Positions 1-8,176 of a stretch of 64,000 bases of DNA are shown here, piece after piece. The translations under genes were made by a program, and so were the position numbers. Below the pieces are notes generated by a model. The model was given only the letters and a program-made list of their open reading frames with translations. It did not search any database and was not told the origin of the DNA. The stretch's first letter is position 1, and each line of letters starts with the position of its first letter. Origin of the DNA: Paucibacter sp. TC2R-5 (GTDB taxonomy: Bacteria; Pseudomonadota; Gammaproteobacteria; Burkholderiales; Burkholderiaceae_C); NCBI RefSeq assembly GCF_025717605.1, contig NZ_JAJIRQ010000002.1, forward strand, positions 664,645-728,644, read 5' to 3'.

Positions 1-2
1 TG

Positions 3-1025
3 GCACATCGGCCGGGGCGGCGCTATTTCGATCTGTGGCGCGGTGTGGAGCTAGCGGCCAAGGTCAGCGGTTCCGAGGCTGTATTGAGCTTCGAGATAGA
101 GCCGCTCGGCTACGGTGCGGTGCTCGGGCTGGACGTGGGCGCATTGCCGGCCGATCTTGCGGCATTCTTGACAGCGCAGCAGGCTCGGGCCAGCCAGCCC
201 TTGAGCGCCTACTCCGCCGAATGGAAGCCGCTGCCGCAGGCGATGCTGCCAATAGCCGCTACAAGGCCTGCCAGCCAGGCGCCTAGCGGCATGGTGGCGA
301 TCCCCGCTGGCGAGTTTGACTTCCGCGTCACCGGTGTCGAGATCGAGGGCGAGAACCGCCCCGGCATGGATGTGCAATACCCCTGGGAGGCTTTGCCCCG
401 CCGCGCTCATCTGCACCGCATGGCGCTCAAGCGCTTCTTCATCGATCGCCACCCGGTCACCAACGCCCAGTTCAAGGCCTTCATCGATGCTGCCGGCTAC
501 CGGCCCGCCGATGCACACAACTTCCTGAAAGCATGGGGCGGGCGCAGCCCAAAGCCGGGCGATGCCCAGCGCCCCGTCACCTGGGTGTCGATCGAAGACG
601 CGCGCGCCTATTGCCAATGGGCCGGCAAGCGCTTGCCGCATGAGTGGGAATGGCAGTACGCGGCGCAAGGCAGCGATGGCCGGCAATACCCCTGGGGCAA
701 TCAATGGCTGGCCGCCGCTACGCCCGCGCCCGCCACCGAGCGAGACATGCCGCCGCCCGCGCCGGTGGGTACACACCCCTTGGGCGCCAGCCCGTTTGGG
801 GTCGAGGACATGGTGGGCCTGGTCTGGCAATGGACCGATGAATTCGCCGACGAGCACACCCGCGCGGCGGTGCTGCGCGGCGGCAGCTACTATCGGCCCC
901 AAGGCTTGCACTGGTACTTTCCGTCCGCCTTGAAGCTGAACGAACATGGCAAATACCTGCTGATGGCGCCTTCCAAAGACCGGGCCGGCACCATCGGTTT
1001 TCGCTGTGTGATGGATGGGGGTTGA
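3..1025 (+). CDS. FGE-sulfatase (SUMF1-like) domain protein, 5' end outside the window
   Basis: The frame is open to the left edge, so the true start lies upstream; 340 codons are visible. Residues 1-95 or so read like the end of a beta-sandwich domain (YFDLWRGVEL, then SFEIEPLGYGAVL), suggesting a larger multidomain protein, possibly a glycosidase fusion. The rest is a formylglycine-generating-enzyme fold: PAGEF, the VTNAQFKAFIDAAGYR block, WEWQYAAQG, YPWGNQW, GLVWQWTDEF, VLRGGSYYRP and a terminal GFRCV. True FGE enzymes carry a cysteine pair after the RGGS motif; here the segment is RGGSYYRPQGLHW with no cysteine, so sulfatase activation is unlikely. Members without the pair include nonheme-iron oxidases and binding modules. 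The deacetylase that follows is on the same strand 33 bases away, so cotranscription is plausible. Function is otherwise unknown. Confidence 0.8.
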   Translation, partial: AHRPGRRYFDLWRGVELAAKVSGSEAVLSFEIEPLGYGAVLGLDVGALPADLAAFLTAQQARASQPLSAYSAEWKPLPQAMLPIAATRPASQAPSGMVAIPAGEFDFRVTGVEIEGENRPGMDVQYPWEALPRRAHLHRMALKRFFIDRHPVTNAQFKAFIDAAGYRPADAHNFLKAWGGRSPKPGDAQRPVTWVSIEDARAYCQWAGKRLPHEWEWQYAAQGSDGRQYPWGNQWLAAATPAPATERDMPPPAPVGTHPLGASPFGVEDMVGLVWQWTDEFADEHTRAAVLRGGSYYRPQGLHWYFPSALKLNEHGKYLLMAPSKDRAGTIGFRCVMDGG

Positions 1026-1058
1026 AGCCGCTATTTTTTGAAAGGCTGGAACTGTTCG

Positions 1059-1895
1059 ATGTGGAAGATGAAGACCGCCCAGGCCTTGTTCCTGGCCACC
1101 GCTTTGCTGAATCTAACGGCCTCTGCCCGTGGTGCGGAAGGCCAGCCCTTTCAATGGCCCAAGGGCGAGCGCGCGGCGGTCAGCCTGGCCTATGACGACG
1201 CGCTGAACAGCCAGCTCGACAACGCCATTCCGGCCTTGAATCGGGCCGGCTTGCGCGGCAGCTTTTACTTGACGCTGAGCAGCGATGTCGTGAGCCGTCG
1301 CATGAGCGAGTGGCGCGCCGCGGCCGCCGCCGGCCATGAGCTGGGCAATCACACGCTGTTTCACCAATGCTCCCGCGCCGGGTCTGAGCGCGCCTGGGTC
1401 AGCGAAGACAACGATCTTGACAAGATCAGTGCCTCTCAACTGGCCGCGCAGATTCGCGTCGGCAACACCTTGCTGCGGGCAATTGACGGCAAGACTGAGC
1501 GTAGCTTCACCGCGCCCTGCACCGAGCATTTGGCCGGGGGCCAGAACTATCTGACGCTGATCAAGGGCGACTTTGTCGCCATCAAGGCCAAGGTCGGTGG
1601 TGTTGTGCCCGATATGGCCCAGCTCGACCCCTATGCGGTCAGCGTCTTCGTCCCGCTAGATGCCAGCGGCGCGCAACTGATCGCGCTTGTCGACCAGGCG
1701 GCCCAGGCCGGCACGATGATCAACATCACCTTTCATGGCATAGGTGGCGATCACCTCAGCGTGTCAACACAGGCGCACGCAGAACTGCTCAGTTACCTCG
1801 CGGCACGCCGTGATGTCTTCTGGATTGACACGTTTGTGAACATCATGAAGTATGTGAAGGGTATGCAGGGCGTGAAGGTGATGGGCTCACGCTGA
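1059..1895 (+). CDS. Secreted polysaccharide deacetylase family protein
   Basis: A 278-residue NodB-type deacetylase, expected to remove N- or O-acetyl groups from a polysaccharide in the periplasm or outside. The N-terminus (KTAQALFLATALLNLTASARG) is a signal peptide. The metal site can be read: SLAYDDALN supplies the catalytic Asp pair, and GNHTLFHQ supplies the two His ligands (H-T-x-x-H). FTAPC occupies the usual RxPY region and NITFHGIGG the C-terminal His motif. I chose ATG 1059 because a GGAA lies about 8 bases upstream; a TTG at 1038 in the same frame would add seven residues without improving the signal peptide. It follows the FGE-like gene on the same strand. Substrate cannot be told from sequence. 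Confidence 0.85.
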   Translation: MWKMKTAQALFLATALLNLTASARGAEGQPFQWPKGERAAVSLAYDDALNSQLDNAIPALNRAGLRGSFYLTLSSDVVSRRMSEWRAAAAAGHELGNHTLFHQCSRAGSERAWVSEDNDLDKISASQLAAQIRVGNTLLRAIDGKTERSFTAPCTEHLAGGQNYLTLIKGDFVAIKAKVGGVVPDMAQLDPYAVSVFVPLDASGAQLIALVDQAAQAGTMINITFHGIGGDHLSVSTQAHAELLSYLAARRDVFWIDTFVNIMKYVKGMQGVKVMGSR

Positions 1896-1971
1896 GTCAG
1901 GCCATCAGCGCCTGGGCTGAACTGATTCGAGCAGCCATCAATAAGTGCAACACAAACCGGGAAGCAAGCGC

Positions 1972-2388
1972 GTGAAATTCGAAGTATCCAATGAAAGCAA
2001 TCCTGCAGTCTTTGATGCGTTGGTTGACGGCGTCAGGGCCTATAACCATGAACTGCTGGGTAAGGAGCTGTCGAAGCCGCTTTGCGCAGTCGGTCGGGAC
2101 GACGCGGGCAAGCTCTTGGGCGGTGTTGCCGGGCGGACGATATACAAACAGTTTTTGATCGAAGTGGTCTGGGTGGATAAAGCCGCGCGTGGAAGCGGCT
2201 TGGGCCGCAGACTGATGGCCTTGGCGGAAACCGAGGCGCGGCAGCGGGGCTGTGTGGCCGCCCAGGTGGACACGCTCGCTCTGCAGGCGCCCGACTTTTA
2301 CGGCAAGCTTGGATTTGAAGTGATTGGTCGGGTCACAGGCATTCCGGGCATTCCCGAGCGCGTATTTTTGCTCAAGCGCTACCAGTGA
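1972..2388 (+). CDS. GNAT family N-acetyltransferase
   Basis: About 138 residues. The acetyl-CoA binding motif A is clear: VVWVDKAARGSGLGRRLM, with the R/Q-x-x-G-x-G/A pattern as RGSGLG. It is followed by ALAETEARQRGC and the motif-B-like DFYGKLGFEVIG. The product should transfer acetyl from acetyl-CoA to a small-molecule or protein amine in the cytoplasm; the substrate is not predictable. I placed the start at GTG 1972 (GGGAAG about 8 bases upstream; the protein then begins VKFEVSNESN, usual for this group). A GTG at 1945 in the same frame is an alternative. It stands alone between the deacetylase and the convergent sugar operon. Confidence 0.8.
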   Translation: MKFEVSNESNPAVFDALVDGVRAYNHELLGKELSKPLCAVGRDDAGKLLGGVAGRTIYKQFLIEVVWVDKAARGSGLGRRLMALAETEARQRGCVAAQVDTLALQAPDFYGKLGFEVIGRVTGIPGIPERVFLLKRYQ

Positions 2389-2446
2389 AACGCAAGAGGC
2401 GTTGAACCGCTAGGCTGGGGTCGACGCTCGAATTATTTGGCTGATT

Positions 2447-3508
2447 TCAGCCCAGCAAACAAGCATCCGCACCAAAGCGCAGCGCCGCCGCTGCGTCCAC
2501 ATCCAGGCCAACCCGCTGCCCGGCTTGAATGCCGCTGTGGCCCGCGCCGACCTTGGCGCTGAGCAGATCGGGCATGCCTTCGATGCGCAGATACAGAATC
2601 GAGCTGTCGCCCAGATGTTCGGCCAACTCGACCTGGGCCGGGATGCCTAGCTCGGCGGCGACCAGGCGCACATGCTCGGCGCGCAAGCCCACGCGCTTGG
2701 CCGCCATGTCATTGCTGTTCGCCAGCAGTTTTGCCCATAGGCCTTGGTGCGCCGCACTGGCCGCCCCTGCCACGGGTCGGTCAATGAAATTGATGCGCGG
2801 CGCGCCGATAAAGGCGGCGACGAACTCATTCGCCGGGCGCTCGTAAAGCTCCAGCGGCGCACCGAGTTGCTCGATGCGGCCCTGGTTGAAGACCGCGATG
2901 CGGTCGCCCATGGTCATGGCCTCGACCTGATCATGGGTCACGTAAATCATCGTCGTGCCGAGTTCCTTGTGCAGCCGCGACAGCTCGATGCGCATATTGA
3001 CGCGCAGCGCGGCGTCCAGATTGGACAAGGGCTCATCGAATAAAAAGACCTTGGGCTTGCGCACGATGGCGCGGCCAATCGCGACCCGCTGGCGCTGGCC
3101 GCCGGACAGCTCCTTGGGATAGCGGCCGAGCAGATCGGTGATGCGCAAGACTTCGGCGGTGCGGCCCACCTGGGCCTCGCGTTTTGCCTTGGACTCGCCC
3201 GCCATCTTCAGCGCGAAGCCCATATTCTCGGCCACCGTCATATGCGGGTACAGCGCATAACTCTGAAACACCATGGCGGCACCCCGGTCGGCCGGGCGCA
3301 CCTCATTGGCGCGCACGCCGGCAATCTGCAGCTCGCCGGCGCTGATCTCTTCCAGCCCGGCGATCATGCGCAAGGTGGTCGACTTACCGCAGCCCGACGG
3401 CCCGACAAAGACCATGAACTCGCCGTCGCGCACCTCCAGATCGATGCCTTTGATGATCTCGATCTTGTCGTAGCTTTTGCGGATGCCGCGCAGTGAAACC
3501 TGTCCCAT
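2447..3508 (-). CDS. Sugar ABC transporter ATP-binding protein (MalK/UgpC type)
   Basis: A 353-residue cytoplasmic ATPase that energises sugar import. Walker A is GPSGCGKS (36-43), the signature LSGGQ is at 134-138, Walker B FLFDEP at about 155-160 and the H-loop His at 192. The C-terminal 120 residues form the TOBE/OB region typical of MalK-type subunits, which contacts regulators. ATG 3508 was chosen because MGQVSLRGIRKSYD is the normal N-terminus; longer versions of the frame run into the neighbouring gene. It is the last gene of the leftward operon, ten bases after the beta-glucosidase, and completes the importer with the binding protein and two permeases upstream. Confidence 0.93.
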   Translation of the reverse strand: MGQVSLRGIRKSYDKIEIIKGIDLEVRDGEFMVFVGPSGCGKSTTLRMIAGLEEISAGELQIAGVRANEVRPADRGAAMVFQSYALYPHMTVAENMGFALKMAGESKAKREAQVGRTAEVLRITDLLGRYPKELSGGQRQRVAIGRAIVRKPKVFLFDEPLSNLDAALRVNMRIELSRLHKELGTTMIYVTHDQVEAMTMGDRIAVFNQGRIEQLGAPLELYERPANEFVAAFIGAPRINFIDRPVAGAASAAHQGLWAKLLANSNDMAAKRVGLRAEHVRLVAAELGIPAQVELAEHLGDSSILYLRIEGMPDLLSAKVGAGHSGIQAGQRVGLDVDAAAALRFGADACLLG

Positions 3509-3518
3509 TTTCTCGTCC

Positions 3519-4850
3519 TCAGAACTGTTTTCTTTGCGCTTGCAAGAAGTCGCGGTACCAGAGCGCGCTGTCTTTGAGTGTGCGTTGCTGGGTTTGGTAG
3601 TCGACATGCACGATGCCGAAGCGCTTCTCGTAGCCCGAGGCCCATTCAAAGTTGTCCATCAGGCTCCAGACCATATAGCCGCCCATGTCGACACCCTGGC
3701 GCATCGCCTCCGCCACCGCATCGATGTGACGCGCCAGATAGTCGAGGCGATCCTGGTCATGCACTTGGCCGTTGACCATTTGGTCCTTGAAGGCGCCGCC
3801 GTTTTCGGTCACGAACAGCGGCGGCACCGGGTAGTCGCGCTTGAGGCGCAAGAGCAGCTCGGTCAGCCCTTCGGGGTAGACCTCCCAGCCCATGTCGGTG
3901 ACAGGTAAACCGGTGCTGCCGGCCTTGTAACTCTTGTCGGCGCTGACGACCGAGTGCGAGTAATAGTTGACGCCAAGGAAGTCCATCGGTGCGGCAATCA
4001 ACTGCATGTCGTCGGCTTCGATCTCGGGTGCATCGCCGCCCAGGTCGGCCAGCACATCGGCCGGATAAGCGCCCTTGAAAAGTGGGTCCAGATACCAGCG
4101 CAGCAGGCGGCCGTCTTCCAAGCTGGCCTGCGCGCGGTCGGCGGCCGTGTCGGTAGCCGGGTGCATGGGCGCCAGATTCAGCACGATGCCCAGCTTGGCG
4201 CTAACGCCCTGTTCGCGCAGCGCCCGCAGCGCCAGGCCGTGACTGAGCAGCAGGTGATGCGAAACCTGCGCGGCGGTCTTGCGGCTCTTGATGCCGGGGG
4301 CGAAGATACCGGCTTCATGGCCAAGCGTCGCGACCACCCAGGGCTCGTTATGCGTGGCGATCGAGGCCAGGCGGTCGCCCAGGCGAGCGTTGATGCCGAG
4401 CGCGTAGTCGACAAAGTGCTGCGTGGTGTCGCGGTGAGCCCAGCCACCGGTGGCTTGCAAGGCGTCCGGCAGATCCCAGTGGTTGAGCGTCAGATGAGGC
4501 TGCTGGCCGCGCGCCAGCAAGCCGTCGACGATGCGCTCGTAGAAGTCCAGTCCTTTCTCGTTCCAGGCGCCGCTGCCGGAGGGCTGCACGCGCGGCCAGG
4601 AGACCGAGAAGCGGTAGGCATTGACGCCCAAGGCGGCAATCATGTCCAGATCTTCGGCCCAGCGCTGGTAATGCTGGCAGGCGATGTCGCCATTGCTGGC
4701 GTCGGCGATCGCGCCGGGTTTTGCACAAAAGCTGTCCCAGATCGAGGGGCCTTTGCCGTCGGCGGCGCTTGCACCTTCGATCTGAAAGGCGCTGGTGGCC
4801 ACGCCCCAGACAAAGTCGGGCGGGAAGACAGAGTTCTTTTTATTGCTCAT
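3519..4850 (-). CDS. Family GH1 beta-glucosidase, cytoplasmic
   Basis: A 443-residue GH1 (beta/alpha)8 glycosidase. It starts FPPDFVWGVATSAFQIEGA, the family N-terminal signature with no signal peptide, so it works in the cytoplasm. The acid/base Glu is in THNEPWV (E169) and the nucleophile in FVTENGG (E349). The likely reaction is cleavage of beta-glucosides such as cellobiose or other short beta-linked glucans to glucose. It sits between the second permease and the ATPase of an ABC sugar importer, implying that the importer brings in beta-glucosides that this enzyme splits. ATG 4850 was chosen over longer in-frame extensions because the GH1 signature begins only a few residues later. Confidence 0.93.
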   Translation of the reverse strand: MSNKKNSVFPPDFVWGVATSAFQIEGASAADGKGPSIWDSFCAKPGAIADASNGDIACQHYQRWAEDLDMIAALGVNAYRFSVSWPRVQPSGSGAWNEKGLDFYERIVDGLLARGQQPHLTLNHWDLPDALQATGGWAHRDTTQHFVDYALGINARLGDRLASIATHNEPWVVATLGHEAGIFAPGIKSRKTAAQVSHHLLLSHGLALRALREQGVSAKLGIVLNLAPMHPATDTAADRAQASLEDGRLLRWYLDPLFKGAYPADVLADLGGDAPEIEADDMQLIAAPMDFLGVNYYSHSVVSADKSYKAGSTGLPVTDMGWEVYPEGLTELLLRLKRDYPVPPLFVTENGGAFKDQMVNGQVHDQDRLDYLARHIDAVAEAMRQGVDMGGYMVWSLMDNFEWASGYEKRFGIVHVDYQTQQRTLKDSALWYRDFLQAQRKQF

Positions 4851-4888
4851 GGGCAGAGGAGGCGGGAGGAGAGTTAGGCGGCGTGCGT

Positions 4889-5722
4889 CTACTTGACGGC
4901 GCCTACGGTGAGACCGGAAATCAGCTGCCTGGACGACATGACGAACAGCACGATCAAGGGCAGCGTGGCGATGGCCGAGCCGGTCATCAGCGCACCCCAT
5001 TCGGTGTCGACCGGGCTTTGCAGGCTGCGCAGCGCCAGCGGCAAGGTGTACATATCCGGCGAGCGCATCACGATCAGTGGGCCGATGAAGTTATTCCAGG
5101 AGGCGATGAAGGTGATCAGACCCAAGGTGCCCAGCGCCGGTTTGAGCAGCGGCAAGACGATGCGAAAGAAGATGCCGAACTCGCCGCAGCCGTCCATGCG
5201 TGCCGCTTCGACCAGATCGCGCGGAATCGAGGTCAAGGCGAACTGCCGCATCAGGAAGATGCCGAAGGCGCTGGCCGCGCCGGGGATGTAGAGCGCGCGC
5301 GGCTGGTCGATCCAGCCCAGCATGTCCATGATCATGAAGGTCGGGATCATGTTCATAAAGGTCGGCAGCAGCATCGTGCCCATCACCAAGCCGAACAGCG
5401 CCTTTTTGTAGCGGAACTCGAACATCGCGAAGGCATAGCCGCCCATGGCGCAGAACAGCAGGGTCAGCAGTGTCGAGGCGAGGCCGACATAAATGCTCCA
5501 TCCCAGATTGCGCCAGAAGGGGATGCGCTTGGTCAGGATGGCCAGGTTGTTGAGAAAGTCATCGCCGAAAAACATCGGCGGCGGCATGCTGAAGATCTCG
5601 CCGCGCGAATGGGTGGCGAACACAAACATGAAATAGAAGGGCGCCAGCATGATGAGCATGCCGAGGCCGACCAAGCCGTAGGCAGCCCAGGGTGCGAGTT
5701 GGTGCTTGGAGCTTGTTTGCAT
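4889..5722 (-). CDS. Carbohydrate ABC transporter permease (MalG type)
   Basis: An inner-membrane permease of 277 residues with about six hydrophobic segments. The first is LVGLGMLIMLAPFYFMFVFA. The cytoplasmic EAA loop, which docks on the ATPase, reads VEAARMDGCGEFGIFFRIVLP. The C-terminus ISGLTVGAVK is typical of MalG-type subunits. ATG 5722 has GAAGAAAG about 9 bases upstream; a TTG at 5740 would overlap the previous gene by four bases and is a possible alternative. It pairs with the MalF-type permease encoded just upstream. Confidence 0.92.
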   Translation of the reverse strand: MQTSSKHQLAPWAAYGLVGLGMLIMLAPFYFMFVFATHSRGEIFSMPPPMFFGDDFLNNLAILTKRIPFWRNLGWSIYVGLASTLLTLLFCAMGGYAFAMFEFRYKKALFGLVMGTMLLPTFMNMIPTFMIMDMLGWIDQPRALYIPGAASAFGIFLMRQFALTSIPRDLVEAARMDGCGEFGIFFRIVLPLLKPALGTLGLITFIASWNNFIGPLIVMRSPDMYTLPLALRSLQSPVDTEWGALMTGSAIATLPLIVLFVMSSRQLISGLTVGAVK

Positions 5723-5736
5723 ATCAAAGGCTTTCT

Positions 5737-6666
5737 TCAAGCGCCGCGCTGGCGAAACGCGCGGTTGGTCAGCCAGGTCAGCAGGCCTACCAGCAGAAAG
5801 AGCAACCAGGACATCGCGCTGGCCGCACCAAAATCATTGAAGTCAAAAGCCATGCGGTAGAGGTAGATGGCCGTCGTCATGCCGGCCTGGTCGGTGCCGC
5901 CACGGCCATTGGTGAGGATGAAGGGTTCCTCGAACAGCTGCAGGCCGCCGATCACGCTCAGCGTGACGCCGAAAAATATCATCGGCTTCAGGCTGGGCAG
6001 GGTGATGTGCCAGAACTGCTGCAGCCGGCTGGCGCCATCCATGCGGGCGGCTTCCATGATGTCGGCGGGGATGGTCTGCAGCGCGGCCAGATAGAGCACC
6101 ACATTGAAGCCGACATAGCGCCAGAACACGATCATCGCAATCGCGGGTTTGAGCGCATCCGGGTTGTTGAGCCAGTCGATCGCCGCAGCCGGCATCAGCC
6201 AGCCGACTACCGGCAGCTCGCGCAAGGCCGCGATGACGCCATTGATCAGGCCGTAGTCGGTCGAGAACAAAGAGCTGAACAGGATCGCGATCGCCACCGT
6301 CGAGGTGATGTAGGGCATGAAGTAGGCGCCGACGACGCCGTTGCGAAGGCGCTTGAACGAGGCATGGATGAAGCAGGCCAGCGGGATCGCCACCAGATGC
6401 TGGGGCACGCCCGAGGCCAAGGCCAGCCAGGCGGTGTTCTTCAGCGACTTCCAGAACCATTCGTCTTGCAGCGCGAAGGCGAAGTTGTCGAGGCCAACGA
6501 AGTTCATCGCCGTCAAGCCGCTGGTCGGCTCCCAAGTCTGGAAGGCCAGGTAGAGCGAGAAGCTCAGCGGGAACATGCCGAAGATCAGAAACAGCAGCAC
6601 GAAAGGTGCCAAGAACACATAGGGCGCCCAGCGTGGCGGCAGGCGCAGGAAGGCAGGTAGCTTCAT
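5737..6666 (-). CDS. Carbohydrate ABC transporter permease (MalF/UgpA type)
   Basis: A 309-residue inner-membrane permease. It starts with a short basic stretch (MKLPAFLRLPPRW) followed by the first membrane segment YVFLAPFVLLFLIFGMFPLS. The EAA loop MEAARMDGASRLQQFWHITLP lies near residues 215-235. There is no large MalF-style periplasmic domain, so it belongs to the short UgpA-like group. It is the second gene of the operon, 22 bases after the binding-protein gene, and forms the membrane pore with the permease that follows. Confidence 0.92.
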   Translation of the reverse strand: MKLPAFLRLPPRWAPYVFLAPFVLLFLIFGMFPLSFSLYLAFQTWEPTSGLTAMNFVGLDNFAFALQDEWFWKSLKNTAWLALASGVPQHLVAIPLACFIHASFKRLRNGVVGAYFMPYITSTVAIAILFSSLFSTDYGLINGVIAALRELPVVGWLMPAAAIDWLNNPDALKPAIAMIVFWRYVGFNVVLYLAALQTIPADIMEAARMDGASRLQQFWHITLPSLKPMIFFGVTLSVIGGLQLFEEPFILTNGRGGTDQAGMTTAIYLYRMAFDFNDFGAASAMSWLLFLLVGLLTWLTNRAFRQRGA

Positions 6667-6688
6667 CGTGAGGGTCCTGACGCTTTAC

Positions 6689-7999
6689 TTAACGGGTGGC
6701 GCGCTGCTTCAGCAGGCGTTCGGCATCGGCCAGCGCGGTGTGGATGTCTTTGCCGCGCTCCAGCACCTTGTCGAGTTCGGTGTCTATGACTTCCTCGGCA
6801 AACGCGTCTTGCTTGTGCACATCCACGGCCTTGATACGGCGAGCCGCGTCGCGCCAGCCCATCCGCGCGGTCTGACCGCCCAGGAAGGCAATCGGCTGCT
6901 CGAAGAAGGGGTCGTCATGCGCTTCCAGCAAGGCTGGGAAGGCGTCTTGCGCCTTGAAGGCGCGCAGCTGTATCTCCCGGTTCAGGGTCAGGAACTGAAT
7001 CAGGTCCCAGGCCAAGGCTTTGTTGGCCGGGTCGGCCTTGCGCGGCAATGCAAAGAAAGTGCCGCCGTAGGCCGCAAACGCGCCCTCGGGCAGTTGCGCG
7101 GCACGCCACAGGCCGGCGGTGTTGGGGGCCAACCAGGTATTCAAGTGGCCGGCCAGCCAGGCGCCGGTCAATTGGGTGGCAATGCTGCCGCGCTTGAAGC
7201 CCTCGGTCCAGTCGGCCGACCAAGCCAATACCCTTGCGTCCAGCTTGTGCTGGCGCACCTCGCGGGCCAACTCGAAAGCCCGCACAAAGCGCGGTGAGGC
7301 GACCAGCACACGCGACTGATTGTCAAAGTACAGCCCTTCGCCGGGCTGTATGCCGGTGCGGATCAGGATGTTCTTGATATCGCGGGCATGGGCCAAGAGG
7401 AAGCCGCCGCTGCTGGCCTTGATCTTGATGCCGGCCGCGACATAGCTGTCCCAGCTTTGCGTGAGCTCAGCCTCGCTGACGCCGGCCTTGGCCAGAACAT
7501 CTTTGCGGTAGAGCAAGGTCCCGGGGCCGATATCGGTCGGCACCGCCACCACCTCGCCGCGCCGGTTGCTCGCCTGCTGGTAGGCATAGGGTACAAAGCG
7601 GCTCTTGAAGCGAGCGATCTCGTAGGGCGGGCGGGTTAAGTCTTCCAGACCGAAGCCCGGCGAAAAGCGCCCCAGATAACCAACCTCTAGCGCCATCACA
7701 TCGGGCAGGTAGACCGCCGTCGACAAGGCGGTGGTCATGGCGGTGTGGTGATCGGCAAATTGGCGGCTGACGACCTTGACTTCGACATTGGGATGCAGGC
7801 GCTGCCAAGCCGGCAGCGCCGCCCGGACGATTTCGTCCACGGCCGGGTAGGCGGCCACCACCAGCTGCTGCGCCGCCGACGCGCTGAGTGGCAGCGCCAG
7901 ACTGAGCAGCCCGAGCAGCATTGACAACGCTGTCAACTTTGGCTGCGTCAGCCGGTGATTCAGCCAGGCGCGCCAACCGACACGCTTGTTCATTTTCAT
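6689..7999 (-). CDS. Sugar ABC transporter substrate-binding protein (family 1)
   Basis: A 436-residue periplasmic protein with a long signal sequence ending near LALPLSASA, followed by QQLVVAAYPAVDEIVRAALP, the first strand and helix of family-1 sugar binders. There is no lipobox cysteine, so it is probably soluble in the periplasm. It is the first gene of the sugar operon, with GGTGGAG ahead of the ATG and a strong promoter and operator about 75 bases upstream. With the two permeases, the GH1 enzyme and the ATPase it forms a complete uptake and hydrolysis unit. The ligand is inferred to be a beta-glucoside from the GH1 neighbour, not from the protein itself. Confidence 0.9.
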   Translation of the reverse strand: MKMNKRVGWRAWLNHRLTQPKLTALSMLLGLLSLALPLSASAAQQLVVAAYPAVDEIVRAALPAWQRLHPNVEVKVVSRQFADHHTAMTTALSTAVYLPDVMALEVGYLGRFSPGFGLEDLTRPPYEIARFKSRFVPYAYQQASNRRGEVVAVPTDIGPGTLLYRKDVLAKAGVSEAELTQSWDSYVAAGIKIKASSGGFLLAHARDIKNILIRTGIQPGEGLYFDNQSRVLVASPRFVRAFELAREVRQHKLDARVLAWSADWTEGFKRGSIATQLTGAWLAGHLNTWLAPNTAGLWRAAQLPEGAFAAYGGTFFALPRKADPANKALAWDLIQFLTLNREIQLRAFKAQDAFPALLEAHDDPFFEQPIAFLGGQTARMGWRDAARRIKAVDVHKQDAFAEEVIDTELDKVLERGKDIHTALADAERLLKQRATR

Positions 8000-8072
8000 T
8001 GCCTGCTTGTCTCCACCTTGAATCAGCCATCATGGGCGATCCGGTCAGTTATTTGGGGGTTTAGGCGCTTTA

Positions 8073-8086
8073 TGAAAGCGCTTTCA
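8073..8086. promoter_or_regulatory. LacI-family operator overlapping the transcription start
   Basis: TGAAAGCGCTTTCA is a perfect 14-base palindrome with the central CG typical of LacI/GalR-family sites. It abuts the -10 box of the sugar operon and is centred on the predicted +1, an arrangement that lets a bound repressor block initiation. The LacI-type gene ends 91 bases away, making it the obvious ligand-responsive repressor. Confidence 0.8.
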
Positions 8087-8087
8087 G

Positions 8088-8116
8088 AATGTAATTGAGC
8101 CCACTCAGCCTGTCAA
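8088..8116 (-). promoter_or_regulatory. Sigma-70 type promoter of the sugar-uptake operon
   Basis: Reading leftward, a perfect -35 TTGACA (8116-8111), a 17-base spacer and the -10 TACATT (8093-8088, four of six consensus bases). Transcription would begin near 8081, about 80 bases ahead of the binding-protein start codon and inside the adjacent palindromic operator. Confidence 0.75.
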
Positions 8117-8176
8117 CAAAGGGTAAGTGCGGGGGTGCTGCTTTGGCGCGGGCCAAGCAATGGCCGCGCCGGTGGC

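Noticed and set aside
4721..6660. Rightward frames of 379 and 322 codons over the GH1/permease genes
   Set aside because: Gln/Arg/His-rich shadows of permeases with clear membrane segments.
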